Shown here one piece after another: positions 1 to 12,172 of a stretch of DNA of 64,000 bases (the stretch's first letter is position 1; the number at the start of each line of letters is the position of its first letter). The position numbers and the translations under genes were made by a program. The stretch is taken from contig CASHTG010000016.1 in the NCBI GenBank assembly GCA_949357655.1, positions 2,108,001 to 2,172,000 on the forward strand, read 5' to 3'. Source of the stretch: Parascedosporium putredinis. Taxonomy: Eukaryota; Ascomycota; Sordariomycetes; Microascales; Microascaceae. The notes below the pieces were generated by a model, which was not told the DNA's origin, made no database searches, and saw nothing but the letters and a program-made list of their open reading frames with translations.

Positions 1-1709
1 GGCGAGTAAGGAATTCTTCCATCCCTTCCTTTTGTCTTGGCTCTTTTTTTGCCCGAAGATTGTTCTTTTTCTCTGGAAACAGGAAGAAAAAAAGAAGAAA
101 GGAAGAAACCCCCACTGACGTAGTTCATACGTATAGGCTAAGAGTCGGTGCGGCGGTGCGCCTCCGTGGATCCTGGGTTCCGTCCGAGCAGCGCGAGCAA
201 TTCCAAACACACGAGCTTAAAGTAAATGAGGTTGAGGTCCTGGGCCCCTCAGATCCCGGCGTAAGTACAAATAGCTCCCATTCTCTCCACTCCAATACGC
301 CCTCCAGCTTCGTGACCCTCCTAGGCCCGCCCATTGTCCTCGCATTGTGTGAGACTGCATGGTAGGCTGCTAACACTAAGATTTCTATCTTGTATAGAAC
401 TACCCGCTCCAAAACAAGTACCAAACTCTCGAATTCCTCCGCACCCTTCCTCATCTCCGCTCCAGGATACCCCTCAACTCTGCCCTCCTCCGCCTCCGCT
501 CCGACGCCACCGTCGCCCTCACCCGCTTCTTCGCCGAGCGGGGCTACACACAGACCCACCCTCCGCTGATAACATCGTCGGACTGTGAGGGCGCCGGCGA
601 GGTTTTCAGCCTTTCGGCCGGGAAGCCCAAGGCGGCGGCGCAACCGGGGGCGAAAGACGAAGAAGCCAAGAACAGAAAAGGGGAGGAGGAAGGGGTGAGC
701 GGCCCGCGCAAAAAGGCCTCCGAGGCTCCCGACACCTTTTTCCGATCCCCCAAATACCTCACCGTCTCGACGCAATTGCACCTGGAGGCCCTGGCGCAGT
801 CCGTTGGCAACGTCTGGACGCTCTCGCCCACCTTTCGTGCGGAAAAGAGCGATACATCGCGGCATATGGCCGAGTTCTACATGGTGGAGGCAGAGATGAG
901 CTTCGTCGAGGACATGGACGCCGTGATGGACTTAGCCGAGGACATGGTACGCGGCGTGGTCGAGCGCCTGTCCAGCGAGTCGAGCGCGGCGCGCGAGATC
1001 CTCTCCGCGGCCCAGCGTGTCACGGGCGACGCCGAATCCCTCATCGGCCCCGCGGATGAGCTCCAGGCCCGGTGGGATGGGCTGGGGGCCGGCGCGCCGC
1101 GGTGGCCGCGCATTCGTTACGCCGAAGCCATCGAGCTCCTACAGGCAGCGGAGGCGTCGGGCGAGGCTCAGTTCGAGCACACGCCTGCGTGGGGCGTCTC
1201 TCTTCAGGCGGAGCACGAGAAATACCTCGCGATGGCCGTGCCGGCCCTGCGGACGCCCGGGCACCGCACCCCGTCTTCGTGACGCACTACCCACGAGACA
1301 TCAAGGCCTTTTACATGCTCGAGTCGTCGAGCGATGGGGGCCCCCACCGCAACAGCCACCGGCCCTGCTACCCCTGCAGCTGGCGCTCCCCGCAGGTGAC
1401 AGGTCCCACGGTCGACTGCTTCGACCTGCTCGTGCCCGACGTGTGCGAGATCGCCGGGGCTCCATGCGCGAGCACCGCCTAGGCCCCTTGCTCGCCGCCA
1501 TGGAGAGGAATGGCATGCCTGCTCCGTCAGCCAAGCCCGGCAGAAGCACTAGCAACCTGGATTGGTACGTCGATCTGCGCCGCTGGGGGTCCCCTCCCCA
1601 CGGCGGCTTCGGCCTGGGCTTCGACAGGCTTCTCGTCTACCTCGTAGGCGCCCAAAATGTCAAGGACATGGTTGCCTTTCCGCGATGGTTTGGCCGGTGC
1701 GACTGCTAA
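1..1709 (+). CDS. Asparaginyl-tRNA synthetase, mitochondrial type (5'-partial, two apparent 1-base deletions)
   Basis: Class II aminoacyl-tRNA synthetase that charges tRNA-Asn, probably in mitochondria. The visible part covers the end of the OB-fold (GAAVRLRGSWVPS, THELKVNEVEVLGPSDP), the catalytic core (motif 2 FRAEKSDTSRHMAEFYMVEAE-like segment near 835-900) and motif 3 (GFGLGFDRLLVYLVG near 1605-1650). The end, NVKDMVAFPRWFGRCDC, resembles organellar and bacterial AsnRS rather than the cytosolic enzyme, so Slm5-like is my best reading. An intron appears to end at 136 (branch-like CTGAC near 115, TATAG acceptor). A second runs 261-397 (GTAAGT donor, GCTAAC branch, GTATAG acceptor). The frame shifts near 1250 and 1455; in each case one missing C or G restores the family sequence. 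The N-terminus lies left of the window. Identification as AsnRS is firm; mitochondrial location is inferred from family similarity. Confidence 0.88.
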
Positions 1710-3811
1710 ACAAAATAAAACCTGAAAGAGCAAAAGTTGGCAAAATAAGTTGCCCCGCCTTCCGGGCCTATCCTTCCGGCTCTCGCTAGTTACCGTGCCC
1801 GATATCTCTCTCCTCTCAGTCACTCTCGCTCCCTCCGCCTCTCAACACTTTCAGTTTCGGCCGTCACGCCTACTACTTTTGATGGTTCGACCAATGTCTT
1901 TGGCTCAGTTGTCACACAAATATTCATCCTGACTTCCTTTGGGAGGTTTTCCTCAGATTCCGTGCAACGCATCTCCCTCTCGCTCTCCCTCCCTCCCTCT
2001 CTTCCCGAGACCTTTCAGTTTGCCTGATTTCTCACCTGTTTCTTTTTTTTTTTTTTAAACAAAAATTCTAGGTACTCTTATCCTCTCTTTCTAACCTGAA
2101 AGAGACACGTGCCGGCATTTTGTCTCGTCCGTCTCCCCCATATTTTACCTTTGTCGCTTACCCGTGTGTCGCCACGGCCAAGGTAGCCAACGAGAAAAAC
2201 AAAAAAAGGGCCTGATCTGACGAGCTCCCTCACCCCCTCACCCCGCCTACGCCCGTGTCCGTTTCCTTGAGGGTGTCCGGCTCCCGCTTCCGGAAAGAAA
2301 GAGGCGAGAGGCGAGAGATGAGGGTCCAGTCATACCTGATCGTTTCTGTGCATGCTACACGGCTTCGGTACTCGCTCCCCCGGTATCCCCGGTGTGGCCT
2401 TGTCTCTGCTCTCCTTGTGCGAGGGGAGGAACTTTTCTGTCCCCCTCCCCCAAAAAGAAAAAAAAGGGTGATGCAGGCAACTGGATCGGCCGCGTCCTTA
2501 CCGCGTCGTTACCGTGTGCTCCTCTCGTCAACGCCTGCCTACCCTGGACCGAGATCCAAGACATGCAGCAGGTGCAACGGGGTGACACAAGGTGCTCTTG
2601 CAGGGTAACACTCGACGGTGGTGAAGAGGGATGGCGACATCAAAGGGTCTGTAGCATGCCGAGAGCCACCAGAAGGGGCAGTGGCTTCTGCACTCGTCTT
2701 CTTCTTCTCCCTATCTCGTTCTCCGCATCTATCATTCCCGTCCTCGTCGCCTTTCCATTACGTCAATTCGTCTCCGAAGTCTAGAGCGTTGGGTCCTTCC
2801 AGTACCTAGGGTACAAGCACTTCCGCCTCGTGATGGTGTCGGAAGAAGCCGGTCTGCTGGATGCTACTCCTATACCCTCTGACCACCCGCCACGAGCGAT
2901 TCCTCCCCATCGGGGTGACTGAATGCTGCACGGGGCATGTTTTGTTTCTGCCTTCTTCCTTTTTTGGTTCTTTTGAGTTTCTCATGACTACTCTTGTCCA
3001 AGTTCCTGTCGGCTTTGTGCGCTATTGTGCACCAAGAGGGAGTACGTGGAGGTTAACCAAGAATGGTTAAGCCGGCCAAACTTGGTTCTACGCAAGTTAC
3101 ACACGGTTTGGGTGGCAACGCCGAAGAAGGGAAGAATGCAGGTGCTGTGCCAGTACAAGATTCCTAAAGCGAGAGGGTGTGTATGCGCACAATCTTCGTC
3201 CTCCTCCCTCAAACAGGGTGCGAAGAGAAAGAAAGTGTTGAGATGGGCTCTTTCCTGTGTTTGTGTTTCTGTCTGTCACTCAAGGTTCGAACGGTATGAC
3301 AGGGGCGACATGCGACGCGACCGATTAAAGTCTAAGGAGGAAAAAAACAAAAGAAGTCGTGCAACCCATCGGCAAAAGAATAAGAGAAGACTAGGAACAA
3401 CGACAAAGATGGATCAGAGTAGGCAGACAGACAGCCACACCGAGACACCTTGGCACACCTGATGACGAGCAGCCTACGCGACGCGTCGTCTAGGAAAATC
3501 CTATGTTGGCCGGTTTAGACACGAGGAAGACGGCGGAAAGGTAAAAGCGACTGAAGAGGGGGCGCAACGAGCAGCTCTGAGTCGTTGGCAATGGAAGACG
3601 AGGGCAGGAAAACGTGGACGAGTAGGAGTGTGACGATGACATCTGGTCATCGGCCAGTCATCCCACCGTTTTTGGCTTCCTTACTCACATTTTTCTTCGA
3701 TTTCTTTTTTTCTTCCATTTTCTTGTACGATGCATGTTTAGATATGTATTTTAGGGTTCGCATTTATGTTAGATACTAGACGGGGTTGTTTTTGGGGAGT
3801 TTTTGGTAATG

Positions 3812-3833
3812 TTGAGATTGACTTGAGATTGAC
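3812..3833. repeat. Perfect 11-base tandem duplication
   Basis: Two adjacent copies of TTGAGATTGAC. No function suggested. Confidence 0.8.
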
Positions 3834-6800
3834 TTGATGTTTAAACCTCATACACGACATTAAAACCGCGGCCGCGACGTGACCATGACGCTCATAACTA
3901 GGTAACGGGTGGTTTTTCATCTTAAAAGAAAACAAGGTCGTTATTTACTTTTCCTCGTGGGCACCCAGGCCTCACAAAGTTAAATCTTAAAGAGCCATGT
4001 GTGTATAGTTAGACACAGTGGTTGTAGGTGATGACGATTCAAGAGCGGTGGAGATGCCCGTGAGAGATGCGCGGATGAGGGTATGGAAAAGATAGATATT
4101 TGCTCCGGCAACCGTACTCATTGACACAAGGCACATGCGATGGTTTCGATAGTTGAATCTACAATTAGAGACGGAGCAGTTGCCAGCAGGAAGAACCCGG
4201 CGAAGAATAATGGGTGGCCCGGTGCCTCGTCGTTTCGTTTGAAGATGAGGAAGTCAAAGCCTACATTGGAAGAGAGGCATGCAAGGCCAAAACTGTCCTT
4301 CTGGTCAAGAACAATGATTCCAGAAGGTAGAAAGGGGAGGCAAAATCTGCCTCAAACGCAAAGAAGAGCATGTGCGGAGTCTAACAACTTCGCTCTCGTC
4401 ACCATCTTTCCGGCTATCTCCCTCTGCGACCATCCTAATTGATCACAATTCTATCATCTCTTAGGGAGAACCGACCGGATCTCTCAGGATGAGATATCCT
4501 TCGGTGCCTAAGGAATATGCCATCCTCCATCGGCTCCCTTGCGACGGAGCCGCAGGACGGAAGCCCAGAGCAAGGCGGCCCTCAGCACCGCCTGAGCACG
4601 GTACTGGCGTGGCATCTCACCCGCCCACTAACTCGTCTATCCCTTCTACCGAGGTTGCCATCAGGTGCTTGGCTCTCTTTCTTGCTCTTCCCCTTCTCTG
4701 TATATGTCTCTTCCATCGGCCTCTTTCCTTTTGAGTCCAACACGAAACTAGAGAGAAAGCAAAAAAGGAAACAAATAGCAAAAGAAACAGGCGGGAAACC
4801 TCTCGATAGTTCTCTAGTGTCGCAATTTTCCATCCTCAGCTCTTTCGGCACCGGTGATCCATCCTCGCGTTCAGGCGGGTCTCGTTTTCGCAGCCTCTTG
4901 GCAGACCGTAGATATCCCCTCTAAGGGAAAAGCGTAAGAGTACTAATATGCGCCTGAACGGTCCTTTGCGGAAAGGAGAGACAAGGGCCTTTATGTGCGG
5001 ATGGCCCGCTACAGAGCTTGATGTTTCTGGTGGTTCACACAAATTCCCGAGCTCGTCGCTTGGCTTTTCAACGCCAGCGAGAAACAGACGCACCCAGCAC
5101 ACACACTGAGATGAGGGAAATCGGGATATTACAGGTCGTAGGGGGGCGTACCAGCGAAACACTGAAGGGGAGCTAGTGAGGTAGGGGAGGTGGTATTAGT
5201 GAGAATGGGGATCTGCCAGTTCTGGTTCTTGTTCCACGGGTGGGCATAACTCACTAGTGTACGTTGAGTCCTCCCTAATGAAGCTATTTAGACTCGTTCC
5301 GGAGCGGCATTATTCCCACACACAGACACACAAACACACACGCACGCAGGCAAAGCACACGCCCAGGCCCATCCACGCACACCCGCTGGCTAGCGCGAGC
5401 AACGCTGAGGCACGACAACGGGAAACCAAAAAGAAAAGAAGGGAGGAACAGAGAAAAAAAAACAACGGGGGTGGGTGAACACGTACCCAACGCAGCGCAA
5501 GCTCACGCTACCGGCCCACACAAAGTCATAACCCCAGCACACGATGATGGCGTGGGGGACGAGATGATGTCGGGCAAAGACTCACCAAGTTCTTGTCGCT
5601 CTCCTTCTTGTTTTGTTCAAAGATCGGCCGACGATGGCAGGGTGGGAAAGGTAGTAGGTTTCTCGAGAGATGACCAACTTGCCTCGCCCTAGAGCCCTCC
5701 TCCCAGCCTCTTTCCCACTTTCGTCCACACACACACGCAGGCACGCACCCTCCCTCTCTTTCTTTCTCTCCCTATCTCTCATCATCTCTCTTCTTATCCC
5801 CCTCTTCCTCTCACCTTGGTTTCACCCTCTCTTGTGTTCCCGCTCTTGTGTGCTTGTGCGCAACGCACATCTGCCCGCAAGCTGCTGTAGCAGTAGACAT
5901 TGCGAGTCCTCTTGACTCTTGACGGTGGGTGGAGACAACGAACCTGGTCCGAAGCAGAAGCGCTGGGCCAGGTCATGTTGGGAAAAGGGCGTCAGCTCAG
6001 TTCATAGCCCACTTTTGTGCATGTCCCTTCTTTTCCCTTTGGCCCTAATCCCATTTCCCTCGCCGCCATCGCGTATGCTTGTCTTCGTTATGCTTTTTTT
6101 TCCTTCTCTAGCACAAGGTGCCATTCTTTCCCTTTCCTGTCCTCGCTCTTTCGCTTCTTCTACTCTCTCGCTCGCACCCACACCCCTTTGCCTAACCCCC
6201 TCCACTCTCCCTTCTCGATGGGGCAGAGCCGCCTCTCCTTCCACAAGGAGCTTTCAGTTCGCTTCCCTCCTCCCCACTGGGGAAACCCGCCGTACCGGGT
6301 TCTTCTGTAGCGCTCCACTCCACTCTGCTAAAGCTCGGCCACGCGGACGAACACGAGGGAGTGGGTTGAAAGGGGGCGTAGCGAAAAGGAGAGTTCCGCG
6401 AGGATGTTGGAGACCCCGCTCGACCCTCGTTCGGGTTGAATGTTCAAGATGATGCGAGTTAACAAGGGGGAGTTGCAAGACAAGTAAATGGAAGCTATTG
6501 CCTCCTTCTCCAGATCCGGCAGGCTCGGGCATCAATAGCATCAATAGAACAGGGGAAAGTGGGTGGGGAATAGGGCTGGTTCTTCCAATTTTCCAGTTTT
6601 CTTCGTGCCTTTCCCACTCTCTCAACACTCCCAAAGCGCGGAGCCTTTTCTCCCATTCGTCATGGAGGCAGCATGGAGGCAGCATGGATCTCTCGTAGCA
6701 CAGATGAGCTGAAGCGGGCAAATCAAGGCTATCTAGGTGAAGGGAATAGCATCCGTAAGAAGCAGGATACAATGCGATGGGTTGGGGCAGCAAGGCCCTG

Positions 6801-9800
6801 GTGGCATTCGGTAGATGGGGAGGCGAAGGAAAGGGGGCCAACGAAGGGAAGACAGCGGAAAAAGAGGGAGAGAGAGAGGGCGGGGGTACGGGTGTTCTGC
6901 GTCCGCCCACGAATCTGCGAGCGTTTGCCGATAAGGGTGTTCCCCGGCCGGCAAAGAGGTAGGGGGTTCAACAATATGAACCGGCTTGGGTGATCTGATC
7001 GTGATCTAGTGGCACCCGGACCTCAACCTCCATCTGGAGAGTGGCCGCAGAATCGCTCCAAGACGGCGTCTCTCCACCGAGGCCTACGCTGCAGTAATCC
7101 AAACCTTCGTCGCCTGCATCGTCGCAGTCTTCGGCATCGTCATTTGCCCTTGCCCCTTTCCTTTCCGCCTGCCCTATATATCTCGCTAGATATATACGAA
7201 CACCCTCCCTCAATTGTTCACTACTAAACCAAACACAAAGTCAGCCGAATAGCTCAAGAGTAGGCGGAGGGGATAGCGGTGTCACGAATGCCTCGCCGTT
7301 TCCCTCACCTGCTTCTTTCCTGCTCCCCCAACCATCCAGCATTTACGCTTCATCTAACCATCAAACAACGGGTAGAGCCCCATCTTCATGACCTGTATCC
7401 ACCTCCTCCCTCTTCCGATCAAGAATCGCCAGAATAAGTGAATGCAAAGCTCCAACCTAGGGCAGCGGTCAATTTGCGCCGTCGTTCCCCGCCCTCCATC
7501 ATGCCAACGTGGCGCGATATCGTCCGCGTAATGAAGCGAGCGGTCTACCTGTATTGCCGCTTTCCCCGTCCTCTATCAGCGTCCTCCCTTGTAAAATATC
7601 CCCGTTCGCCTTTGACAATTGTATGCACGCATGAAGCCAAGGCCGTGGGAAAGCCTAGCGCGTCCGGCAAAGCGGGCTCGGCGCTCACTGGGCTTGAAGC
7701 TTGGCGAAACGAGGCCTCATTCTTGCGCCCTTTCTTTTCTTTTCTTCTTTTCTTTTCTTCTTTTCTTTTCTTCTTTTCTTCTTCTTTTTCTTCTTCTCTT
7801 AAATGTGATTTGATTCCAAGTTCCAATCTCTTATCCAGTAATAGCGTCATCTGTTGGGAGGAGGGTAATATCAACCAATGCTCACTAACCACCCTCCACA
7901 TTGGAAAATAACAGAAACAACAAAAAGGGTAGCCAGAGGCTCTGCTGAGGACGTCTTGGGAAACGCCTCCGCGGAAAAAGGACAAAATCTGGGCGAATAA
8001 GCTTAAAACCAAGGATCTTCACACCCTACCACTCGGACTAATGGAGAAGGTAGACACGAAAAGTAGGATCAATAGAAATAGAGTATCGTGGGAGCTAGCC
8101 TATTTGCCTTCTGCCCCCCTTCTTCCGCCCGCTTCCTATCCGCTCTTCGAGAAGGAGGAAGAGAAGATGGTTAAAAGGGTTGGGGGGGAAAGGACGACAC
8201 GGCAAACTCGGCTCATCGTCCTTTACAGCGCGATTCCGGCATTGTACAAACGAGGGACAAGCACCGGGTTTACCCAGCTGTGGCCAATCTCGCTCGCGCC
8301 GCCATGTTGTGTCTGCGACGAGGCGGGAAGAGAAGAGTTGAATCGTGCTCTTCCACTGTATCCTTGAATACCTCTTGTAGCCTCCGCCGCGTCATAGCTT
8401 GTTTACATCCTGATCAATAAATGTAAGAAAAAGGAGAAGAAAATCTCTCCCCAAGTGCCGAATATACCATGCCTACATCCACCAGGCCATACGCAATGTC
8501 GTGAAAATAATGTCTGCCTTCCATCGTTGATCTCATTATCTGTCAATTAGCCGCTTCGATCCAAGCCCTTCGACTACGAGTGCAATTCCGGTCAAGACCT
8601 TTTGATTGACCTTTTGTATCCTCAGGGTTACGTATTATCCTTTACATCTTCCATCTCTTCTAAACGAAAGTAGAATGAGACCCAGAGCAGGCCCCAAGGG
8701 AGTCGTAGAGAGCGTAAGGAGGTCAATTACAGCAATGCGGAGAAGGCGGCTTCCACGCGGCTCAGAAGACAACAACGGAAGAGGGAGTGAAGGAACCCAT
8801 AGGGAAACCAAGGGACGGATATTTCAAAGAAAATCCTTTTCCTAGGCGCGGATGTCAAGTGAGAAGGGCCGGAAGCTACCGCAGACGGGAAGAAGGAGCA
8901 GATCCCCCAAGTATATCGATGGCAAGAGACGCACGGCGGGGAGGATCGTCAATCAAGACTCGAGAGGTTTAAACGTCAACTTAATGGTTAGAAGCGGTAG
9001 GATAAAGAGGGGGACCCACGGGCTCTAGCCACTCTAAAAGCCTACAATCAAACCCTCGTTTAAGATTAAACGCTTCTTATATTACTCTAAGTGCCTTGGA
9101 TCGCGGGGGTTCCATCCAAGTCCATCCCGCGGGCGTCCTCTTCCAAAACCCTTTTTTCCTCCCTCGCCCGGCCGCTTCCCGCCCCCACATCAATAACACG
9201 GCTCTTGTTCTGGCATATACGGATATATCTCTCTCCCCTTTTGCGAGATTAACGTCCAACTCCTGGTTCGCCTATATAGCGCAATCTCCTCACCCTCCGG
9301 TAGTTGCGTGCGGTTTTCCTTCCATGCCTTCCTTCGCTTCCACGCCTTCTATTCCTTCCATGACATCTTCCATGGCTTCTTTTTCCGGCTTACACGCCCA
9401 TCTCATTCATCTCATTTAGAAAGAAGGGGGATAAAAAGAGTAAAAGAAAAAGAAGAACAAAAAAAAGAAAAAGAAAATGGGAAGAAGGGGAAGGGAGTAA
9501 AGAATTGTCCCGCTCGTTTGATACATGCGCATGTTGCATGGAATATATCACATAGATGGAGTAATCCGTAAAGACTCGCCGGGCCCACGGCGTATGAAAT
9601 AGCGAGAGAAGGATAGATTGACGACTAATGGAAGGAAGAGATGGAGAGTTAGTTGCCTGTAAACCCAAGTGAAGAGTCAGTTTTGCCGTCCGTCCCGACG
9701 TCCCTCACCTAAGGGGTGGAGATCTCTTCGTGATGCCGCCGATGCCGTCGATGCCGGTGATGCCTTGATACCCGTACCCCAGTCCGTCTCTGCTTCTCTT

Positions 9801-12140
9801 CTTGGTCTAACAACGTAGATATGAAGGTGGTGTCTATCCTAGAGCGGATCTCGACCTCTCTCTCAGCGTACCCTTCATCTAGTTGACGAAAAAGAGGGTT
9901 CGAGAGACCATCCCGGCCATGTTTCCGCTCACATGCGCCCTACTTGCAACTAGAACGAGGGCCGCGGCATCAAGAGCTTCCTCTCCTAACCCCGACGCCG
10001 AAGGCCGTCATACAGAAAACTTGTCGCCCCGGTCAAAGCAAGGCCGGGTGCTGTGCTTTACAAGAAGCCCCCCTGCGGGTAAACTGCTGTGTTGGTTTTT
10101 GGTTCCATCCCTCTAAAACTAAAAGGCGTGTGAGACGGCATCGATCTAAAACCTTTGTTCTCTCTCGTTTTCTTCTCCATTTTCTCGCTTCGTGTCCCCC
10201 TTGTTGCGTTATCCCATCCACGTATCCAAAGCCCGCACTTATCTTGCTGCACCTTGACACGGAGACGGACAAGAAACCATGGACACGAGGGGATATTTGA
10301 TATCCCGAGATACCCATGGCGTTACTTCGTGCCAGTTTAAGTCAGGTCCTCCCCGCCTCTGATGTTACATTCGGCTTCTTCTCTCAATCGATTTTCTCGT
10401 TTCCATTTTTCTTTTTCCCTTTTTCTTTCTTTTTTCTTCTTCTTTTCTTCTCTTTTTCTCTTTTTCTTTTCTCTTTTTCTCTTTTACCATTATTTCCTTC
10501 GCTACCTCATGCCTCTTGCCCACGGTTCCTCTCGAGGCCGGCATCTGTGACTCGACTATTGCGTGGACTTCCCAGCGTTTGGTCTCCATGGGGAAAGGAG
10601 ACGTGTAAATGTGGGTGGTTGGCCAGTCCATCCACCTTAGCTCTCGGAAGCGAAAGGGCAGGACGCACTCTTCGTGTCTTCCTCATCAAGCGGCGTTGAG
10701 GAGCCAGGCATGTTCAACGAATTAATCGTGGCTTTCTGCCTGTTTCTTGTTTTCGTCCATCAACAAAGCTGCATCGATGGTCACGAGGCGTACATTGTCT
10801 ATAACAAATGAACCTGGTGAAATTCTCATCACAGAAATAGCACCCACTAAGGGAAATCAAAAGCAATAAGCATCTTCTAAACATGGAATGGCATGGCCCG
10901 AGATAGTGGGAATGGGATTTTTTTGTCGTTATTTCTTTTATCCAGTCCCCCTCTCCCCTCCCCCTCCACCCTACTTTTTCTTCTCCGGTTTCTGTCCCCT
11001 CCCTCCGTCATTCAACTTTCGGGGGAGGAAAAGCGAAGTAAAGTGAAAAGGAAAACGAGGAAGATCCCAAAAGATGTGATAGAGTTTGGGTCCTGGGTCG
11101 ATACTACATTGCCGTATTTGTGCCAAGGCCAATCCCACTTCAACTCCGACATGTGGACTTGGCGCAACTCTGAAGGGTGCGTCGGATCCGACGGCAGACA
11201 TGTGTCCTAGACGGTGTCCCGGAACCCCGTTCGATGCGCGAATAACCAAAAAAAGGGGGTGAAAGACTTTTAGTGTGGCAAGATCAGCGCGCTGTTGAGC
11301 TTCAAGTTGAAACCGAGGCACGGGCGGCAGACCTCGTTGAGAGAGGAAGAGAGAAGAGAGGGAATGCTTGACGTAGGGTACATGTGAAGTGGAAAAATCT
11401 ATGGACCATTTGCTGTCCCCCGATGCTTCCCTCACTTTGACCTTTCATTGCCTTTGGGGGTGGTAGCTGGAATAAAGTAGGACGCAATAGCGGGCCGTGA
11501 TATCACCTCGATACGACAAAGTACGGGGCCTTTGTGTGTGATTTTGCGGCGGGAGGATCAAGGTCACTCGGGGTCTTTTTGACGGATAGCCCGTATGGAA
11601 GTGTACTGGAGAGGCTAATGTAAGAGCCCGAAAGCGTGGCGGAATTGCATGTGGGGGAAGCGAATAAGGGTAAAAGGTATCAATTGATCTAACGGAACCG
11701 CTGGCATCATCAACTCCACCTGCATTGAATGCTCCTCCCCTCCCTGGACCTTCTGGCTTTGGCAATGCACCTTCCGAAATGCTCGGCGCTGCATATTTCT
11801 ATTGGGGAAAGATCCACGGATTGGTGACGAAGCCAGACTACAAAGTAGCACTTGCCCCAGCCCGGCGCGCCGAGCACCGCATCACGGTCTCGGCTTCCCG
11901 CCCAGTTTAAAGAGTCTCTCTCCTCTTGCCTTGATATTGTGTGAAATTGATGAATACTCGTCCATGGATCGACCCACTCAGACTTACTCCAGAGCTCCAT
12001 TGATTGATCGATCCCACTGACTGAATTCCACTAGAGTATATTGCAACCTCAGTAGGGCCAGATTACCCTCTCTCGCTCCAAGCTTGGGCGGTGGACACCC
12101 ACCCCATGCAACGCTGACCATGCAGGTTAAAGCATTACCC

Positions 12141-12172
12141 ATCAAACCAGTCTGGTTTGATTAATTAACCAG
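12141..12172. promoter_or_regulatory. Compound palindrome in the gene desert
   Basis: ATCAAACCAG and CTGGTTTGAT form a perfect 10-base inverted repeat with a one-base spacer (12141-12161). The right arm also starts a second inverted repeat, CTGGTT at 12152-12157 against AACCAG at 12167-12172, enclosing the palindrome TTAATTAA. Such nested symmetry fits a dimeric transcription-factor site, but no factor is assigned and a chance origin in 36 kb is possible. Confidence 0.35.

Noticed and set aside
7545..8012. Minus-strand 155-codon frame with a Lys/Glu-rich stretch
   Set aside because: The charged stretch is the translation of a TTTTC/TTC tract. There is no domain, intron signal or conserved sequence.
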